A stretch of DNA of 64,000 nucleotides from UBA2767 sp965228625 (lineage in GTDB: Bacteria > Pseudomonadota > Alphaproteobacteria > Rhizobiales > Methyloligellaceae): positions 1,674,001-1,738,000 of the forward strand of contig OZ245829.1 of the NCBI GenBank assembly GCA_965228625.1. The letters are read 5' to 3'. The translations under genes and the position numbers were made by a program. Below the pieces are notes generated by a model. It had not been told where the DNA came from. It worked only from the letters and a program-made list of their open reading frames with translations, and made no database searches. The number at the start of each line of letters is the position of its first letter. Position 1 is the stretch's first letter. Positions 25,418 through 34,178 of the stretch are shown one piece after another.

Positions 25418-26722
25418 ATGAATCTCCACGCCCTCGCACTTGCCCGCATCGAACGCGGCGAAGGACCCGTCCGCGTCGGTCTGATCGGCGCCGGGAAGTT
25501 CGGCTCGATGTTTCTCAATCAGGTTCCGACGAGTCCGCTGGACGTCACCGCCATCGCCGATCTCTCTCCCGACCGGGCCAGGGCGGCCTGTAGGAACGTC
25601 GGCTGGGACGATGCCCGCATCGATGCCGTCGATTTTCTGGAGGACGGAAATGCGCTTGCCGCGCGCGACGATGTCGACGTGGTTCTGGAGGTTACGGGTT
25701 CTCCGGCGGCGGGCATTGCCCATGCGCGCACCGCCTTCGCGAACGGCAAGCATATCGTCATGGTCAACGTGGAAGCCGACGTGCTGGCCGGACCGCTGCT
25801 CGTGCGCGAGGCGGAGAGTGCGGGCGTCGTCTACTCGATGGGATACGGCGACCAGCCCGCGCTTGTCTGCGAGATCGTGGATTGGGCGCGCGCGTGCGGC
25901 TTCGAGGTCGTGGCGGCCGGCAAGGGAACCAAGTACCTCCCGCATTTTCACGCGTCGACGCCGGACACGGTCTGGGACCATTACGGCCAGACGCCGGAAA
26001 GCGCGAAGAAGGCGGGCATGAACCCGCAGATGTTCAACTCGTTCATCGACGGCACCAAGTCGGGCATCGAGATGACGGCGATCGCAAATGCTACGGGACT
26101 TGCACCCTCCCCCGACGGTCTGTCGTTTCCCGACATTCCGACCGATGAGTTGCAGAACAGGCTGATCCCGACCGAGGACGGCGGTCTGCTGCACCACAAG
26201 GGTCAGGTGGAGGTCATCGCCTCCGTCCATCGCGACGGAAGCGACATACCCAACAATCTGCGCTGGGGCGTCTACGCCGTGTTCGAGGCACCCAACGATT
26301 ATGCTAGGGACTGCTTCCGGCAATACGGCCTGAACACCGATCCGTCCGGCCGCTATTCGGCGATGTACCGGCCCTACCATCTTATCGGACTTGAACTCGG
26401 TATATCCGTTCTGTCCGCGGCGCTGCGCGGCGAGCCGACGGGTCGCACAAAGGACTTCGTTTCGGATGTGGTTTCAGTGGCCAAGCGCGACTTGAAGGAA
26501 GGCGAGATGCTCGACGGCGAAGGCGGTTTCACCGTCTGGGGCAAGGCCCAGCCGGCTGCCAAGAGTCTACAGTTCGGCGCGTTGCCCATCGGCCTCGCGC
26601 ACGGCGTCAAACTCAAGCGGCCGATCAAGGAAGGCGAGACCGTCCGCTGGGACGATGTGGCCGCCGACGATGCGGCAGACGCCGTCAGGACCCGCCGTGC
26701 GATGGAACAGGTCTTTTCCTGA
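25418..26722 (+). CDS. NAD(P)-dependent oxidoreductase with C-terminal SAF domain
   Basis: 434 residues. The N-terminal Rossmann motif is GLIGAGKFGSMF (about residues 21-32), and a homoserine-dehydrogenase-like dinucleotide half follows (DVVLEVTGSPAAGIAHARTAFANGKHIVMVNVEADVL). The C-terminal third has a SAF-type domain (FVSDVVSVAKRDLKEGEMLDGEGGFTVWGKA... LAHGVKLKRPIKEGETVRWDDV), the same fold used in altronate dehydratase and antifreeze-like proteins. Members are often misannotated as flagellar FlgA. They belong to sugar-acid catabolism, where they rearrange or oxidise a polyol acid; the exact reaction here is unknown. Confidence 0.82.
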   Translation: MNLHALALARIERGEGPVRVGLIGAGKFGSMFLNQVPTSPLDVTAIADLSPDRARAACRNVGWDDARIDAVDFLEDGNALAARDDVDVVLEVTGSPAAGIAHARTAFANGKHIVMVNVEADVLAGPLLVREAESAGVVYSMGYGDQPALVCEIVDWARACGFEVVAAGKGTKYLPHFHASTPDTVWDHYGQTPESAKKAGMNPQMFNSFIDGTKSGIEMTAIANATGLAPSPDGLSFPDIPTDELQNRLIPTEDGGLLHHKGQVEVIASVHRDGSDIPNNLRWGVYAVFEAPNDYARDCFRQYGLNTDPSGRYSAMYRPYHLIGLELGISVLSAALRGEPTGRTKDFVSDVVSVAKRDLKEGEMLDGEGGFTVWGKAQPAAKSLQFGALPIGLAHGVKLKRPIKEGETVRWDDVAADDAADAVRTRRAMEQVFS

Positions 26723-26745
26723 TCCGATCCGGCTAACACCGGCGC

Positions 26746-27126
26746 CTAATTATTGAGGATGATCGTCCGGTCGATCACCAGCTTTTCAAGCTGCCAGCAT
26801 TCGACTTTTTCAGCCTTGGGGCAAACCAGCCGCATGGCGACGCCGTAGCCGTGAGGCTTGTAGTTCTTTCCGCCCGAGTCGGCCATGAAGCCGCCGATCA
26901 CCGCCCAATAGTTCGGATCCGGCTGCGGATGGATGTTGGCGATGTCGAAGGCAACGTCGAAATGATCGGCGGGATCGCGCGCGAAGTGCTCGAGCACGAA
27001 GTGCTGGGCCATGGCAATGATCATGCTTTCGGGCGGCTTCGCTGCCTTTGCTTTTTCGTCCGCATGAACCTGCACGGCAGCGAACAGGCACAGCACGGCA
27101 GGAAGGATCAGACGAAGGCGACGCAT
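26746..27126 (-). CDS. Small secreted protein, unknown function
   Basis: 126 residues with a signal peptide (MRRLRLILPAVLCLFAAVQVHA). The mature part contains HFARDPADHFDVAFDIANIHPQPDPNYWAVIGGFMADS and two Cys (RLVCPKAEKVECWQLE) near the C-terminus that may form a disulfide. No family is recognised. It is convergent with the SAF oxidoreductase. Confidence 0.72.
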   Translation of the reverse strand: MRRLRLILPAVLCLFAAVQVHADEKAKAAKPPESMIIAMAQHFVLEHFARDPADHFDVAFDIANIHPQPDPNYWAVIGGFMADSGGKNYKPHGYGVAMRLVCPKAEKVECWQLEKLVIDRTIILNN

Positions 27127-27214
27127 GGCCGCCAGTCTCCGCCCGGCTCAACTCCGGTGTCAAAACACGCACGCGTGATGCCGTCCGAAGGTGTCCGGAT
27201 GTGAGGCCGCGCGG

Positions 27215-27679
27215 CTACTGCGCCTGGCCGTGCTCGAGCTCTTCCGCGGTGGCCTCGCGGACGTCCTTTATCTCGACGTCGAAATGAAGCGTCTGCCCGG
27301 CCAGTGGATGATTGGCATCGACGGTCACCTCGTCGCCGCTCACGTCCCTGATGGTTACGAGATGAATTTCGCCGCCCGGCCCCTGCGCCTGAAACTGCAT
27401 GCCCGGCTTGACGTCCTGCGAGGCCTCGAAGGCGCTTCGCGGAACCTTGTTCACAAGCTGCGGATTAACCTGACCGTAAGCGTCATCCGGTTCAACTGTG
27501 ACTTTGAGGTTGTCGCCGACAGATTTGCCCTCAAGCGCCCGTTCAAGGCCAGGGACGATGTTCTTGGCACCATGCAGGTATTTGAGGGGATCTCGCCCGT
27601 CCGAAGAATCCAGCGTCTCTCCGTCAGAGTTCGTCAGGGTGTAGTGAAATGAAACCACGCATTTATCGCCGATATCCAC
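27215..27679 (-). CDS. FKBP-type peptidyl-prolyl isomerase (SlyD-like)
   Basis: 154 residues. The FKBP half is CVVSFHYTLTNSDGETLDSSDGRDPLKYLHGAKNIVPGLERALEGKSVGD, and an inserted IF (insert-in-flap) domain follows (VPRSAFEASQDVKPGMQFQAQGPGGEIHLVTIRDVSGDEVTVDANHPLAGQTLHFDVEI). This is the SlyD layout without the His-rich metal-binding tail. It is a cytoplasmic folding catalyst and chaperone. Confidence 0.92.
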   Translation of the reverse strand: MDIGDKCVVSFHYTLTNSDGETLDSSDGRDPLKYLHGAKNIVPGLERALEGKSVGDNLKVTVEPDDAYGQVNPQLVNKVPRSAFEASQDVKPGMQFQAQGPGGEIHLVTIRDVSGDEVTVDANHPLAGQTLHFDVEIKDVREATAEELEHGQAQ

Positions 27680-27920
27680 AAATTATCTCCTGAAATCAGA
27701 GGGGTGGGTGCAGCGGCTAGAACGGCGCGCCCCCAATCTGCGTCCCTTATGGACCGTTGCATGCCTAAACACAACCACGCCAACCCGATCCATACCCGGC
27801 GCGTTCATAAAAGCGCCATACAATTTGCGTCTGCGCGACACATTGCGGTTAAACCGGTGCCGCAAAGCCGTGGCCTATGGTCGGTGCGAGACATTGCCCG
27901 TTGGCGCGAGGGCCCTATCC

Positions 27921-30311
27921 ATGAAATCCAGACGTAGTATTCGTTGCGTACGTGAGTTCGCGCGTGATTTTTCCGTCGGACTCGCCGTGTTCGTGGCCGT
28001 CATTGTTCTGGCCATACTCGACAGCCGTGCGGCGCGTTCCGCACCCGCATTCGGTCCGACAACGCCGGCTTCCGGGATCGCCGCTTCGAACGGCTGGGCC
28101 GATGCGCTCTCACCGGAGCACGTAAAAAGCGGAACGCTCGTCATTCGAAAGACGGTCGGAGGAGACCGGGCGAAAGCGACGTTCGGCCCGGCCCGGCGTC
28201 TGGAAACCAATGTCGACGTCACCGTCAGCGGACCCATTGCCCGGACCACGGTCACGCAACGCTTCCGCAATACGAGCACTTCATGGGTCGAAGGTATTTA
28301 CGCATATCCCCTCGCCCACCGTTCCACCGTCGACCTCATGTCGATGCGCATCGGCAAGCGCATCATCAGGGGCGAGATCGTGCCCGGTGCGGATGCACGC
28401 AGACTGTTCGAGGTCGCGACGGACGCCGGAATGGATACAAAACCACCGGTGCCATATCGTCCGGACGTCTTCATGGCGTCGGTCTCCAGGATCGGACCCG
28501 GTGAAGAGATCACCATAAAGATCGAATTTCAGGAATTGCTGCGCGGGAACGGAGGCACATACAACCTCCGCATTCCCCTCGTCGCGTCGCCCCGGCATGC
28601 GCCCCGGTCTTACCTGCAACCGGTGAAGCTTGAGGGCCATGCCGGGGCGTCCCACCGCGCCGCAACCGCAGACGGAACAGCGGATCGCAAAACCAACACG
28701 GTTTCGTTGCGCGTGCGCATCAATGCCGGATTTCCGCTGGGCGCCGTGAACAGCGAGACTCACGAAGTCGCCCTGCGACGGACCGGCGAAGCGACCGCTA
28801 TCGTCAGCCTGCATCAAGGCAATGTCCCCGCCGACCGGGACTTCGAGCTGACATGGGAGACGAAGCGGGCGTCAACGCCGCTGGCAACGGCGTTTCATCA
28901 GAAGCTCGGCGAAGACGACTACATTCTGACAATGCTTGCCCCGCCAAAGGCGAAGACCGCACCTGCGCCGGTCGCCAGGGAGATTGTCTTCGTCGTCGAT
29001 ACATCGGTGTCCATGGAGGGCAGGACGATGGACGAGGTGCGCAAGAGCCTGGCATTCGCGCTCAAGCAGCTTCGTCCCGGAGACCGTTTCAACATCATCG
29101 GCTTCAACGGTTCGAGCGCGCAGCTATTCGAGGAACCGGTGGCGGTGACCAAGGAAAGCCTTGGAATTGCGGAGCGGTTCATCGAGCGATTGCAGGCCGA
29201 GGGTGAAGCGCTGATGCTGCCCGCCCTTGAAGCGGCACTGACCGACCCGCGCAGGAAGGATACCCAACGCGTGCGCCAGGTCGTGCTTTTGACGGGCGGC
29301 GCGGTTGCAAGCGATAGCGCATTCCTGTCCACGCTCGCACAGAAACGTGGCCGTTCACGTGTGTTCATCGTCGGGCTTGGGTCCATCCCGAACGACTCTC
29401 TGATGCGCCGAGCCGCGGAAATCGGCCGGGGTGGTTTCGTCGACATTCCTGCTGACGCACAGGTCTCGGATCGTCTGAACAGCTTTTTCGAGCGGCTGGG
29501 GCGTCCGGTCATCACCGACCTGAAACTGGAATGGGCATCGGGTGTGCGTGTCGATTCCTGGCCGAATCCGCTTCCCGACCTCTATCTGGATGACTCTCTG
29601 ATCCTCACCGCCCGTGTGTCGGCCCTGAAGGGCGCGATGAAGATCACGGGACGGCTCGCAGGTCAGACCTGGTCGCAGGAAATCTCGCTGACCGATTCCA
29701 GAATCGGGTCCGGCATCGGCAAGTTCTGGGCCCGCAACAAGGTCGCGTCGCTTGAAGCGCGAAGCTATACGGGTCAATCGGCGCGCGACGTCAACAATGC
29801 GATTGAAGAGGTCGCGCTCGCCCACGGACTGGTCGGACCGACGACCAGCCTGATCGCGATCGACGTGACCCCGCCGCGCCCGGAGGATCAGCCGCTCGCG
29901 AGCGAAAGTCTGCCGATCGATCTCCCCGCCGGGTGGATCTATGACAACAATGCCCGAGCCGGGCTGACGAACCTGGCGGAAGCGGACGCGGGCTCCGGCA
30001 ATGACCGGTCCGCGGCGACGTCGAAGCTCCTGACGCTTGCCGCAACTCGGGACGCGAACCAGACCGCATCGGGTGAAAATCCAGGCGGGGGAACCGCACT
30101 TCGCGTCGCTGCAAAATCCGGACCGAATTCCGCGTTGTCGGGCGGTTCGGGTTCAAACGGAGCGGCCGACGCCGACAACAGCCGGACCTGGGTTCTGACG
30201 ACGATGGCGGTGATTTTCTCGCTGATGAGCGCCCTGACACTGGGACTGTGGCGGCACTTGCGCCGCTCCGTCGCGCCCAAGCGGCGCAGGAGAGAAAACC
30301 AGGCGTTCTGA
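27921..30311 (+). CDS. VIT-VWA domain membrane protein with degenerate MIDAS
   Basis: 796 residues. It has an N-terminal anchor (FSVGLAVFVAVIVLAILDS), a VIT domain (about residues 70-230; VDVTVSGPIARTTVTQRFRN..WVEGIYAYPL), and a VWA domain (about 350-510). A C-terminal TM (VLTTMAVIFSLMSALTLGLW) and a basic tail follow. It resembles the 'marine proteobacterial sortase target' family, but no LPxTG-like motif is visible and no sortase is adjacent. MIDAS motif 1 is intact (D360-T-S-V-S364), but the Thr loop reads GEALMLPAL instead of GGT, and the final TDG reads TGG (458-460). Metal binding is therefore doubtful. The start at 27921 is chosen for the membrane-anchor N-terminus and CGAGGG eight bases upstream. 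Confidence 0.85.
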   Translation: MKSRRSIRCVREFARDFSVGLAVFVAVIVLAILDSRAARSAPAFGPTTPASGIAASNGWADALSPEHVKSGTLVIRKTVGGDRAKATFGPARRLETNVDVTVSGPIARTTVTQRFRNTSTSWVEGIYAYPLAHRSTVDLMSMRIGKRIIRGEIVPGADARRLFEVATDAGMDTKPPVPYRPDVFMASVSRIGPGEEITIKIEFQELLRGNGGTYNLRIPLVASPRHAPRSYLQPVKLEGHAGASHRAATADGTADRKTNTVSLRVRINAGFPLGAVNSETHEVALRRTGEATAIVSLHQGNVPADRDFELTWETKRASTPLATAFHQKLGEDDYILTMLAPPKAKTAPAPVAREIVFVVDTSVSMEGRTMDEVRKSLAFALKQLRPGDRFNIIGFNGSSAQLFEEPVAVTKESLGIAERFIERLQAEGEALMLPALEAALTDPRRKDTQRVRQVVLLTGGAVASDSAFLSTLAQKRGRSRVFIVGLGSIPNDSLMRRAAEIGRGGFVDIPADAQVSDRLNSFFERLGRPVITDLKLEWASGVRVDSWPNPLPDLYLDDSLILTARVSALKGAMKITGRLAGQTWSQEISLTDSRIGSGIGKFWARNKVASLEARSYTGQSARDVNNAIEEVALAHGLVGPTTSLIAIDVTPPRPEDQPLASESLPIDLPAGWIYDNNARAGLTNLAEADAGSGNDRSAATSKLLTLAATRDANQTASGENPGGGTALRVAAKSGPNSALSGGSGSNGAADADNSRTWVLTTMAVIFSLMSALTLGLWRHLRRSVAPKRRRRENQAF

Positions 30312-30342
30312 AAGTCTCGCCGGAAAACGTCGCGCCCGCGCG

Positions 30343-31221
30343 TCACGACCCGGAGAGGTTGAATTCGCGTTTCCACGCTGACGGAACACGCCCGACGCGG
30401 TCCTGGACTTCGCGGACCATGGCGCGATACCGCAGCCGCAGTTCCTTGCGCAGCGGTGCTGGCATGCGCGCCTTCTGAGACGGATTGTGGCGCTCTTCCA
30501 GCCCGCTGAAATGCTCGGAGTCATCGGTCACACCCAGGAAGTTGCAAATCCGCATCAGCGCCGCGCGCCGGTCCGCATGGATATCCTCGTAGTACTCCAG
30601 ATGGACCTGATCGGCGGGAAAGACCGCGTCGAGCGCGTTCAGGACCGCGACATAATCGGAGAGGTGCCTGAACCGCTCCTCGCCCGTCATTTCCAGAAAC
30701 TGGGACGTGGAAAGCGTCTCCGCGTCCAGCTTGCGCGCCCGGCAAAGATGCAGGAGCTGCGACCAGGCCCGGGTGACGGGGTTGCGCATGATGAAGATGA
30801 TGCGTGCATCTGGGGCAAGCCTCTTCAGGTGCTTCAACCCCGGTTCACCGATCAGTGCATATTCCGGCGTGATCTCTCCCGCAACCTTTCGTCCGGCCCG
30901 GTCGGCGAACAGGGAGACGTACCAGTCGTCGTCGAGCGTTGCGCCCATGTAAGTGCGATACCAGTCGCCCTGGGCGCGATGCTCGCCCCATTTGCTCCAC
31001 TGTGTCCATAACCGCTGATGGTACTTGCGGTAGCGCGACCGGCGCTTTCGCGGCCCCAGATGATCGGTGAGGCCGGCGATGTGGTCGAAATAGTGAATCT
31101 CCTTTACCGGCGTCATGAACACGTCGTCGTGGCGGGCAAGCATGCGTGCGAGCCAGGTCGTGCCCGCCTTCTGGGCGCCGATACAAACGAAGTAGTCCGA
31201 AATGACTGGGCTCTGTGACAT
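30343..31221 (-). CDS. PAPS-dependent sulfotransferase
   Basis: 292 residues. The 5'-phosphosulfate loop is CIGAQKAGTTWLARML (about residues 13-28) and the 3'-phosphate motif is RNPVTRAWSQ. The intervening KEIHYFDHI and GEITPEYALI segments match the bacterial NodH/heparan-type sulfotransferase family. It would transfer sulfate from PAPS to a carbohydrate or lipid acceptor. The start at 31221 is chosen at MSQSPVISDYF; a GTG 48 bp upstream is possible. It stands alone, with no PAPS-synthesis gene nearby. Confidence 0.87.
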   Translation of the reverse strand: MSQSPVISDYFVCIGAQKAGTTWLARMLARHDDVFMTPVKEIHYFDHIAGLTDHLGPRKRRSRYRKYHQRLWTQWSKWGEHRAQGDWYRTYMGATLDDDWYVSLFADRAGRKVAGEITPEYALIGEPGLKHLKRLAPDARIIFIMRNPVTRAWSQLLHLCRARKLDAETLSTSQFLEMTGEERFRHLSDYVAVLNALDAVFPADQVHLEYYEDIHADRRAALMRICNFLGVTDDSEHFSGLEERHNPSQKARMPAPLRKELRLRYRAMVREVQDRVGRVPSAWKREFNLSGS

Positions 31222-31357
31222 TGGGATAACCCGTTCACCTGCAAACCTTACCGCGCGCCACCATTGCACAGGCTTCGATTGCTCACATCGCTCCGTGCCC
31301 GGCGCCAGATTGTCGCGTGCTACCCTCGGTTATCGCGAATCATCCGGGGAGCGAACG

Positions 31358-31543
31358 ATGGCCAACCTCACACCACCAACCAGGATGAACTTCAATATCT
31401 CCGTGATCCTGGGCGTCATCGCGTTGATCCTGTATTTCGTCAACGTCTTTGGTGTCGCGGAAGTATCCATGAATCTCGCGTTCTGGATCGCGGCCGCGGC
31501 CTGGGCCGTGCTGACCGCCGGCGTGTGCATGAAGGGCGTCTGA
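31358..31543 (+). CDS. 61-residue two-TM membrane protein
   Basis: Short hydrophobic protein MANLTPPTRMNFNIS... with two predicted helices (ISVILGVIALILYFVNVF and LAFWIAAAAWAVLTAGVCM). GGGGAG lies upstream of the ATG at the right spacing. It has the same layout as the protein at 32241, with which it shares an N-terminal Pro/Thr-rich leader and a TPP/TTP motif. Unknown function. Confidence 0.65.
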   Translation: MANLTPPTRMNFNISVILGVIALILYFVNVFGVAEVSMNLAFWIAAAAWAVLTAGVCMKGV

Positions 31544-31628
31544 TCGGGCATTTGCCGGCATGTGCACCGGCACAGTGTGTTCAGTTTGAGCAACTGTCCG
31601 GTCAGCGGCATTTGGCGGTACGGGCTTG

Positions 31629-32159
31629 CTACTGGCCGGCCTCGACAACCTGTTTGAGCTTCTCAAGTCCCATATCGTAGTCCTTGCCGATCCAGCGGTC
31701 GAACATCAGACCCATCCATCGCCGGATTGGATTGTTTCCGGTGTTGGTCTCGAAGATCCAGACGACTCGCGTCCCGGCGCCGTCCGGCCGAAGCTGATAC
31801 GAGGCCGTGGCGTTTCCCATGTCACCGAAAGCGAGGTTCACCTTCACGAAGGAATTCGGCTGGCTTTCGACAATCTCCTGAGACCCTGTTTCGAACTCTT
31901 CGCTGTCCCACTCCATCTTGGCGCCTTTGCCCGCGGCGGGACCCGAGAACGTGTACTTCATGTTCGGATCGCGCGCTGCCCATGGCGACCATTCATTGAA
32001 GCGCTTCGGACTGTTCACATATGGAAAGACATCCGATTCCGGGGCGTTGATAACCTTGGAGCGCGCGACCGTTATTTCCTGTGGCAGCGCAAATGCGACG
32101 CCAACCAGCAGCACAGCCAGCAGAACGATACCGAGTACAAACCTGACCAACGGGCGCAT
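31629..32159 (-). CDS. SRPBCC-family (polyketide cyclase/START-like) membrane-anchored protein
   Basis: 176 residues. It has an N-terminal membrane helix (FVLGIVLLAVLLVGVAFAL) and then an SRPBCC domain: ARSKVINAPESDVFPYVNSPKRFNEWSPWAARDPNMKYTFSGP, ending MGLMFDRWIGKDYDMGLEKLKQVVEAG. The domain forms a hydrophobic ligand pocket; the ligand is unknown. The start at 32159 has AAGGAGGA upstream. Confidence 0.87.
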   Translation of the reverse strand: MRPLVRFVLGIVLLAVLLVGVAFALPQEITVARSKVINAPESDVFPYVNSPKRFNEWSPWAARDPNMKYTFSGPAAGKGAKMEWDSEEFETGSQEIVESQPNSFVKVNLAFGDMGNATASYQLRPDGAGTRVVWIFETNTGNNPIRRWMGLMFDRWIGKDYDMGLEKLKQVVEAGQ

Positions 32160-32240
32160 GGTCCCCACTCCTCCTTGTCCGACGTATTGGTGATACAAAA
32201 TAGGGCTAGAGTGCGCCGCGTCAATGAAATGGAGGGCATA

Positions 32241-32411
32241 ATGAACCTGAGTGCTCCAACCACCCCGGTTTTTCTCATTTCGGTTGTATTGGCGGTCCTC
32301 GCCGTTGTCGGCACGGCCACGCCCATTCCCTTCGTAACCGGCAACTCGCTATGGGTTGCGCTGATCGCCTACCTTGTCCTGTTTGTCGGAAACGTCGCGA
32401 AAGGGCTTTAG
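32241..32411 (+). CDS. 56-residue two-TM membrane protein
   Basis: MNLSAPTTPVFLISVVLAVLAVVGT, then a short loop and SLWVALIAYLVLFVGNVAKGL: two helices with a Pro-containing turn. GGAGGG lies at the right distance before the ATG. Close relatives of this layout are widespread as unannotated small membrane proteins in Rhizobiales. It shares its downstream terminator (32451) with the convergent 28-residue gene. Confidence 0.68.
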   Translation: MNLSAPTTPVFLISVVLAVLAVVGTATPIPFVTGNSLWVALIAYLVLFVGNVAKGL

Positions 32412-32450
32412 AACCTCACCCCTGCCCTGCTTGTCGGACGCGCAAGTAAA

Positions 32451-32472
32451 AAGGGAGGCTCGCGCCTCCCTT
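32451..32472. terminator. Bidirectional terminator between two small membrane-protein genes
   Basis: AAGGGAGGC, TCGC loop, GCCTCCCTT: a 9-bp stem flanked by A-rich sequence on the left and TT on the right. Small genes converge on it from both sides. Confidence 0.75.
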
Positions 32473-32497
32473 GAATTCTCTTGCGAGATCTTCAGCT

Positions 32498-32584
32498 CTA
32501 CGAGAACGCAATCCCCGCAGCGATCAAGAGCGCAAATCCAATCGCAGGAATGACCCAGGTGTTCTTCTTCACGAATGCCGACAT
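32498..32584 (-). CDS. 28-residue single-TM membrane protein
   Basis: ATG at 32584 preceded by GGGAGAG seven bases upstream. It encodes MSAFVKKNTWVIPAIGFALL plus AAGIAFS, with a Lys-Lys N-terminal flank and one hydrophobic helix, then stop, then the terminator at 32451. It is too short for standard gene finding, but ribosome site, topology and terminator agree. Role unknown. Confidence 0.6.
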   Translation of the reverse strand: MSAFVKKNTWVIPAIGFALLIAAGIAFS

Positions 32585-32746
32585 TGTTCTCTCCCGTCTC
32601 TTTAGAAGTGCGGCCGCATGGCAACCAAGTTCCGGGGACGAGACTATGCGCTGGAGCGCTGCCATCAATTCGCAAATCGGTTTAGACCCAACGTCTCACA
32701 TACCAAAGGCCTAGAGCCCGCGCATCTCATGGCGGGCCGGAATCGC

Positions 32747-33511
32747 TCACAGTGCGGTCCAAACGCCATAGATGCCCGAGGCGATCAGAATCAGAAGCAC
32801 CACCCCGCGAAACCGCTCTTCGCTGAGATAGCGCGTCACATAGTGCCCGAGAAATGCGCCGGCAATGACGAACGGCGACAGCTTGGCGGCCAGCAGCCAT
32901 GTGTCCCCCGTCATCCCGCCCCAGATCGTGTGCACGATGGACACGGAACCGTATGAGAAGCCGAACAGCAGCAGCGTCGCCGGACGGCTGATCTGCTTTC
33001 CGGCGTGGCGAGCAAGCAGATACAGGACGACGACCGGGCCCGGCATGGCCAGCGCGACCGCCATGACGCCGGAGATGAAGCCGATCGCCAGTTCACTGAA
33101 CAGGCGGGGCTGAAACTGGCCGGTCGCGGGCGGCGTCGCGCCGGCGCGGGAGAGGCGCCACTCGCGAACGATCAGCAACAGGGCAAAGGCAGTGATGAGC
33201 ACCCCGACGGTGATCTTGACGCTGTCGAGGTCCGCGGCCTTGAACGCAGCGAGGCCGACGGGGAACCCGATGACAGAGCCGATGATCAGGTTGGACAGCA
33301 GCCGGTACGGCGCTCCCTGCATGAGATGGCGCAGCAGCACCAGCGAGATCACGAAATTGATGACCGCGGTCACCTGGATCGCCGTCAAGGACCCCATGAT
33401 CAGCAGGAAGAACGGTACCGCCATGATGGCGAAACCGAAGCCGGTCGCGGCCTGAACGACTGCGGCAAAGAACGCAACACCGGCCAATGCGGCAAAGCTG
33501 AGTATGTCCAT
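32747..33511 (-). CDS. TauE/SafE-family membrane transporter (sulfite/organosulfonate exporter type)
   Basis: 254 residues with about eight TM helices. The family signature FFAAVVQAATGFGFAIMAVPFFLLIMG lies near the N-terminus and is repeated in the second half (FISGVMAVALAMPGPVVVLYLLAR). The start at MDILSFAALAG (33511) places the first helix at the N-terminus, as is usual. Substrate unknown; many members export sulfite or sulfoacetate, but others do not. Confidence 0.88.
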   Translation of the reverse strand: MDILSFAALAGVAFFAAVVQAATGFGFAIMAVPFFLLIMGSLTAIQVTAVINFVISLVLLRHLMQGAPYRLLSNLIIGSVIGFPVGLAAFKAADLDSVKITVGVLITAFALLLIVREWRLSRAGATPPATGQFQPRLFSELAIGFISGVMAVALAMPGPVVVLYLLARHAGKQISRPATLLLFGFSYGSVSIVHTIWGGMTGDTWLLAAKLSPFVIAGAFLGHYVTRYLSEERFRGVVLLILIASGIYGVWTAL

Positions 33512-33672
33512 TTGGAATCGCTGCCCCCGGTGCGCCCGCACTAATGCATACCCGATGCGCCCTCTCAAGTCGTATCGAAGGCCCTCGACCTGAGGCGCCG
33601 CGTCCCCTATATCTGCCGGCCAGCGAGCACGAGTTCCCCATCTGGGGCCATGACAAAAGCGGAGTGAGTTCA

Positions 33673-34155
33673 ATGGCAAACTGGCGGGTTTATCTCTCAG
33701 GCGAAATCCACACCGATTGGCGGGAACAGATCGAAGCCGGTACGAAGGCGGCGGGGCTCCCGGTGGAGTTTTCCGCCCCGGTCACGAACCATGGCTTTTC
33801 CGATGATTGTGGCGTCGCCATTCTGGGGGCGGAAGAGAACGCGTTCTGGAAGGACCGCAAGGGGGCGGGCGTCAACGCCATCCGCACGCGCACGCTGATC
33901 GACAAGGCGGATATCGTCGTCGTGCGGTTCGGCGATCAGTACAAGCAGTGGAACGCCGCGTTCGACGCAGGCTATGCCGCCGCCCTGGACAAACCGCTGA
34001 TCATCATGCACGGCCCCGGGCACGCCCACGCCCTCAAGGAGGTCGACGCGGCGGCACAGGCAGTCGCCGAGACGCCGGAGCAGATCGTTGCGATCCTGCG
34101 CTATGTGATCACCGGAGACCTGCAGCCGGTCGCAGCGGCCCACGCGGCGGAATGA
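33673..34155 (+). CDS. YtoQ-family protein
   Basis: 160 residues beginning MANWRVYLSGEIHTDWREQIEAG, with FSAPVTNHGFSDDCGVAILGAEENAFWKDRKGAGVNAIRTRTLIDKADIVVVRFGDQYKQWNAAFDAGYAAALDKPLIIMH. This is the conserved YtoQ layout, related to the nucleoside-2-deoxyribosyltransferase-like fold (the 'DIVVVRFGDQYKQWNAAFDAGYA' stretch). The biochemical role is not known. Confidence 0.87.
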   Translation: MANWRVYLSGEIHTDWREQIEAGTKAAGLPVEFSAPVTNHGFSDDCGVAILGAEENAFWKDRKGAGVNAIRTRTLIDKADIVVVRFGDQYKQWNAAFDAGYAAALDKPLIIMHGPGHAHALKEVDAAAQAVAETPEQIVAILRYVITGDLQPVAAAHAAE

Positions 34156-34178
34156 ACGGACGATACCAGTAGCGATGC

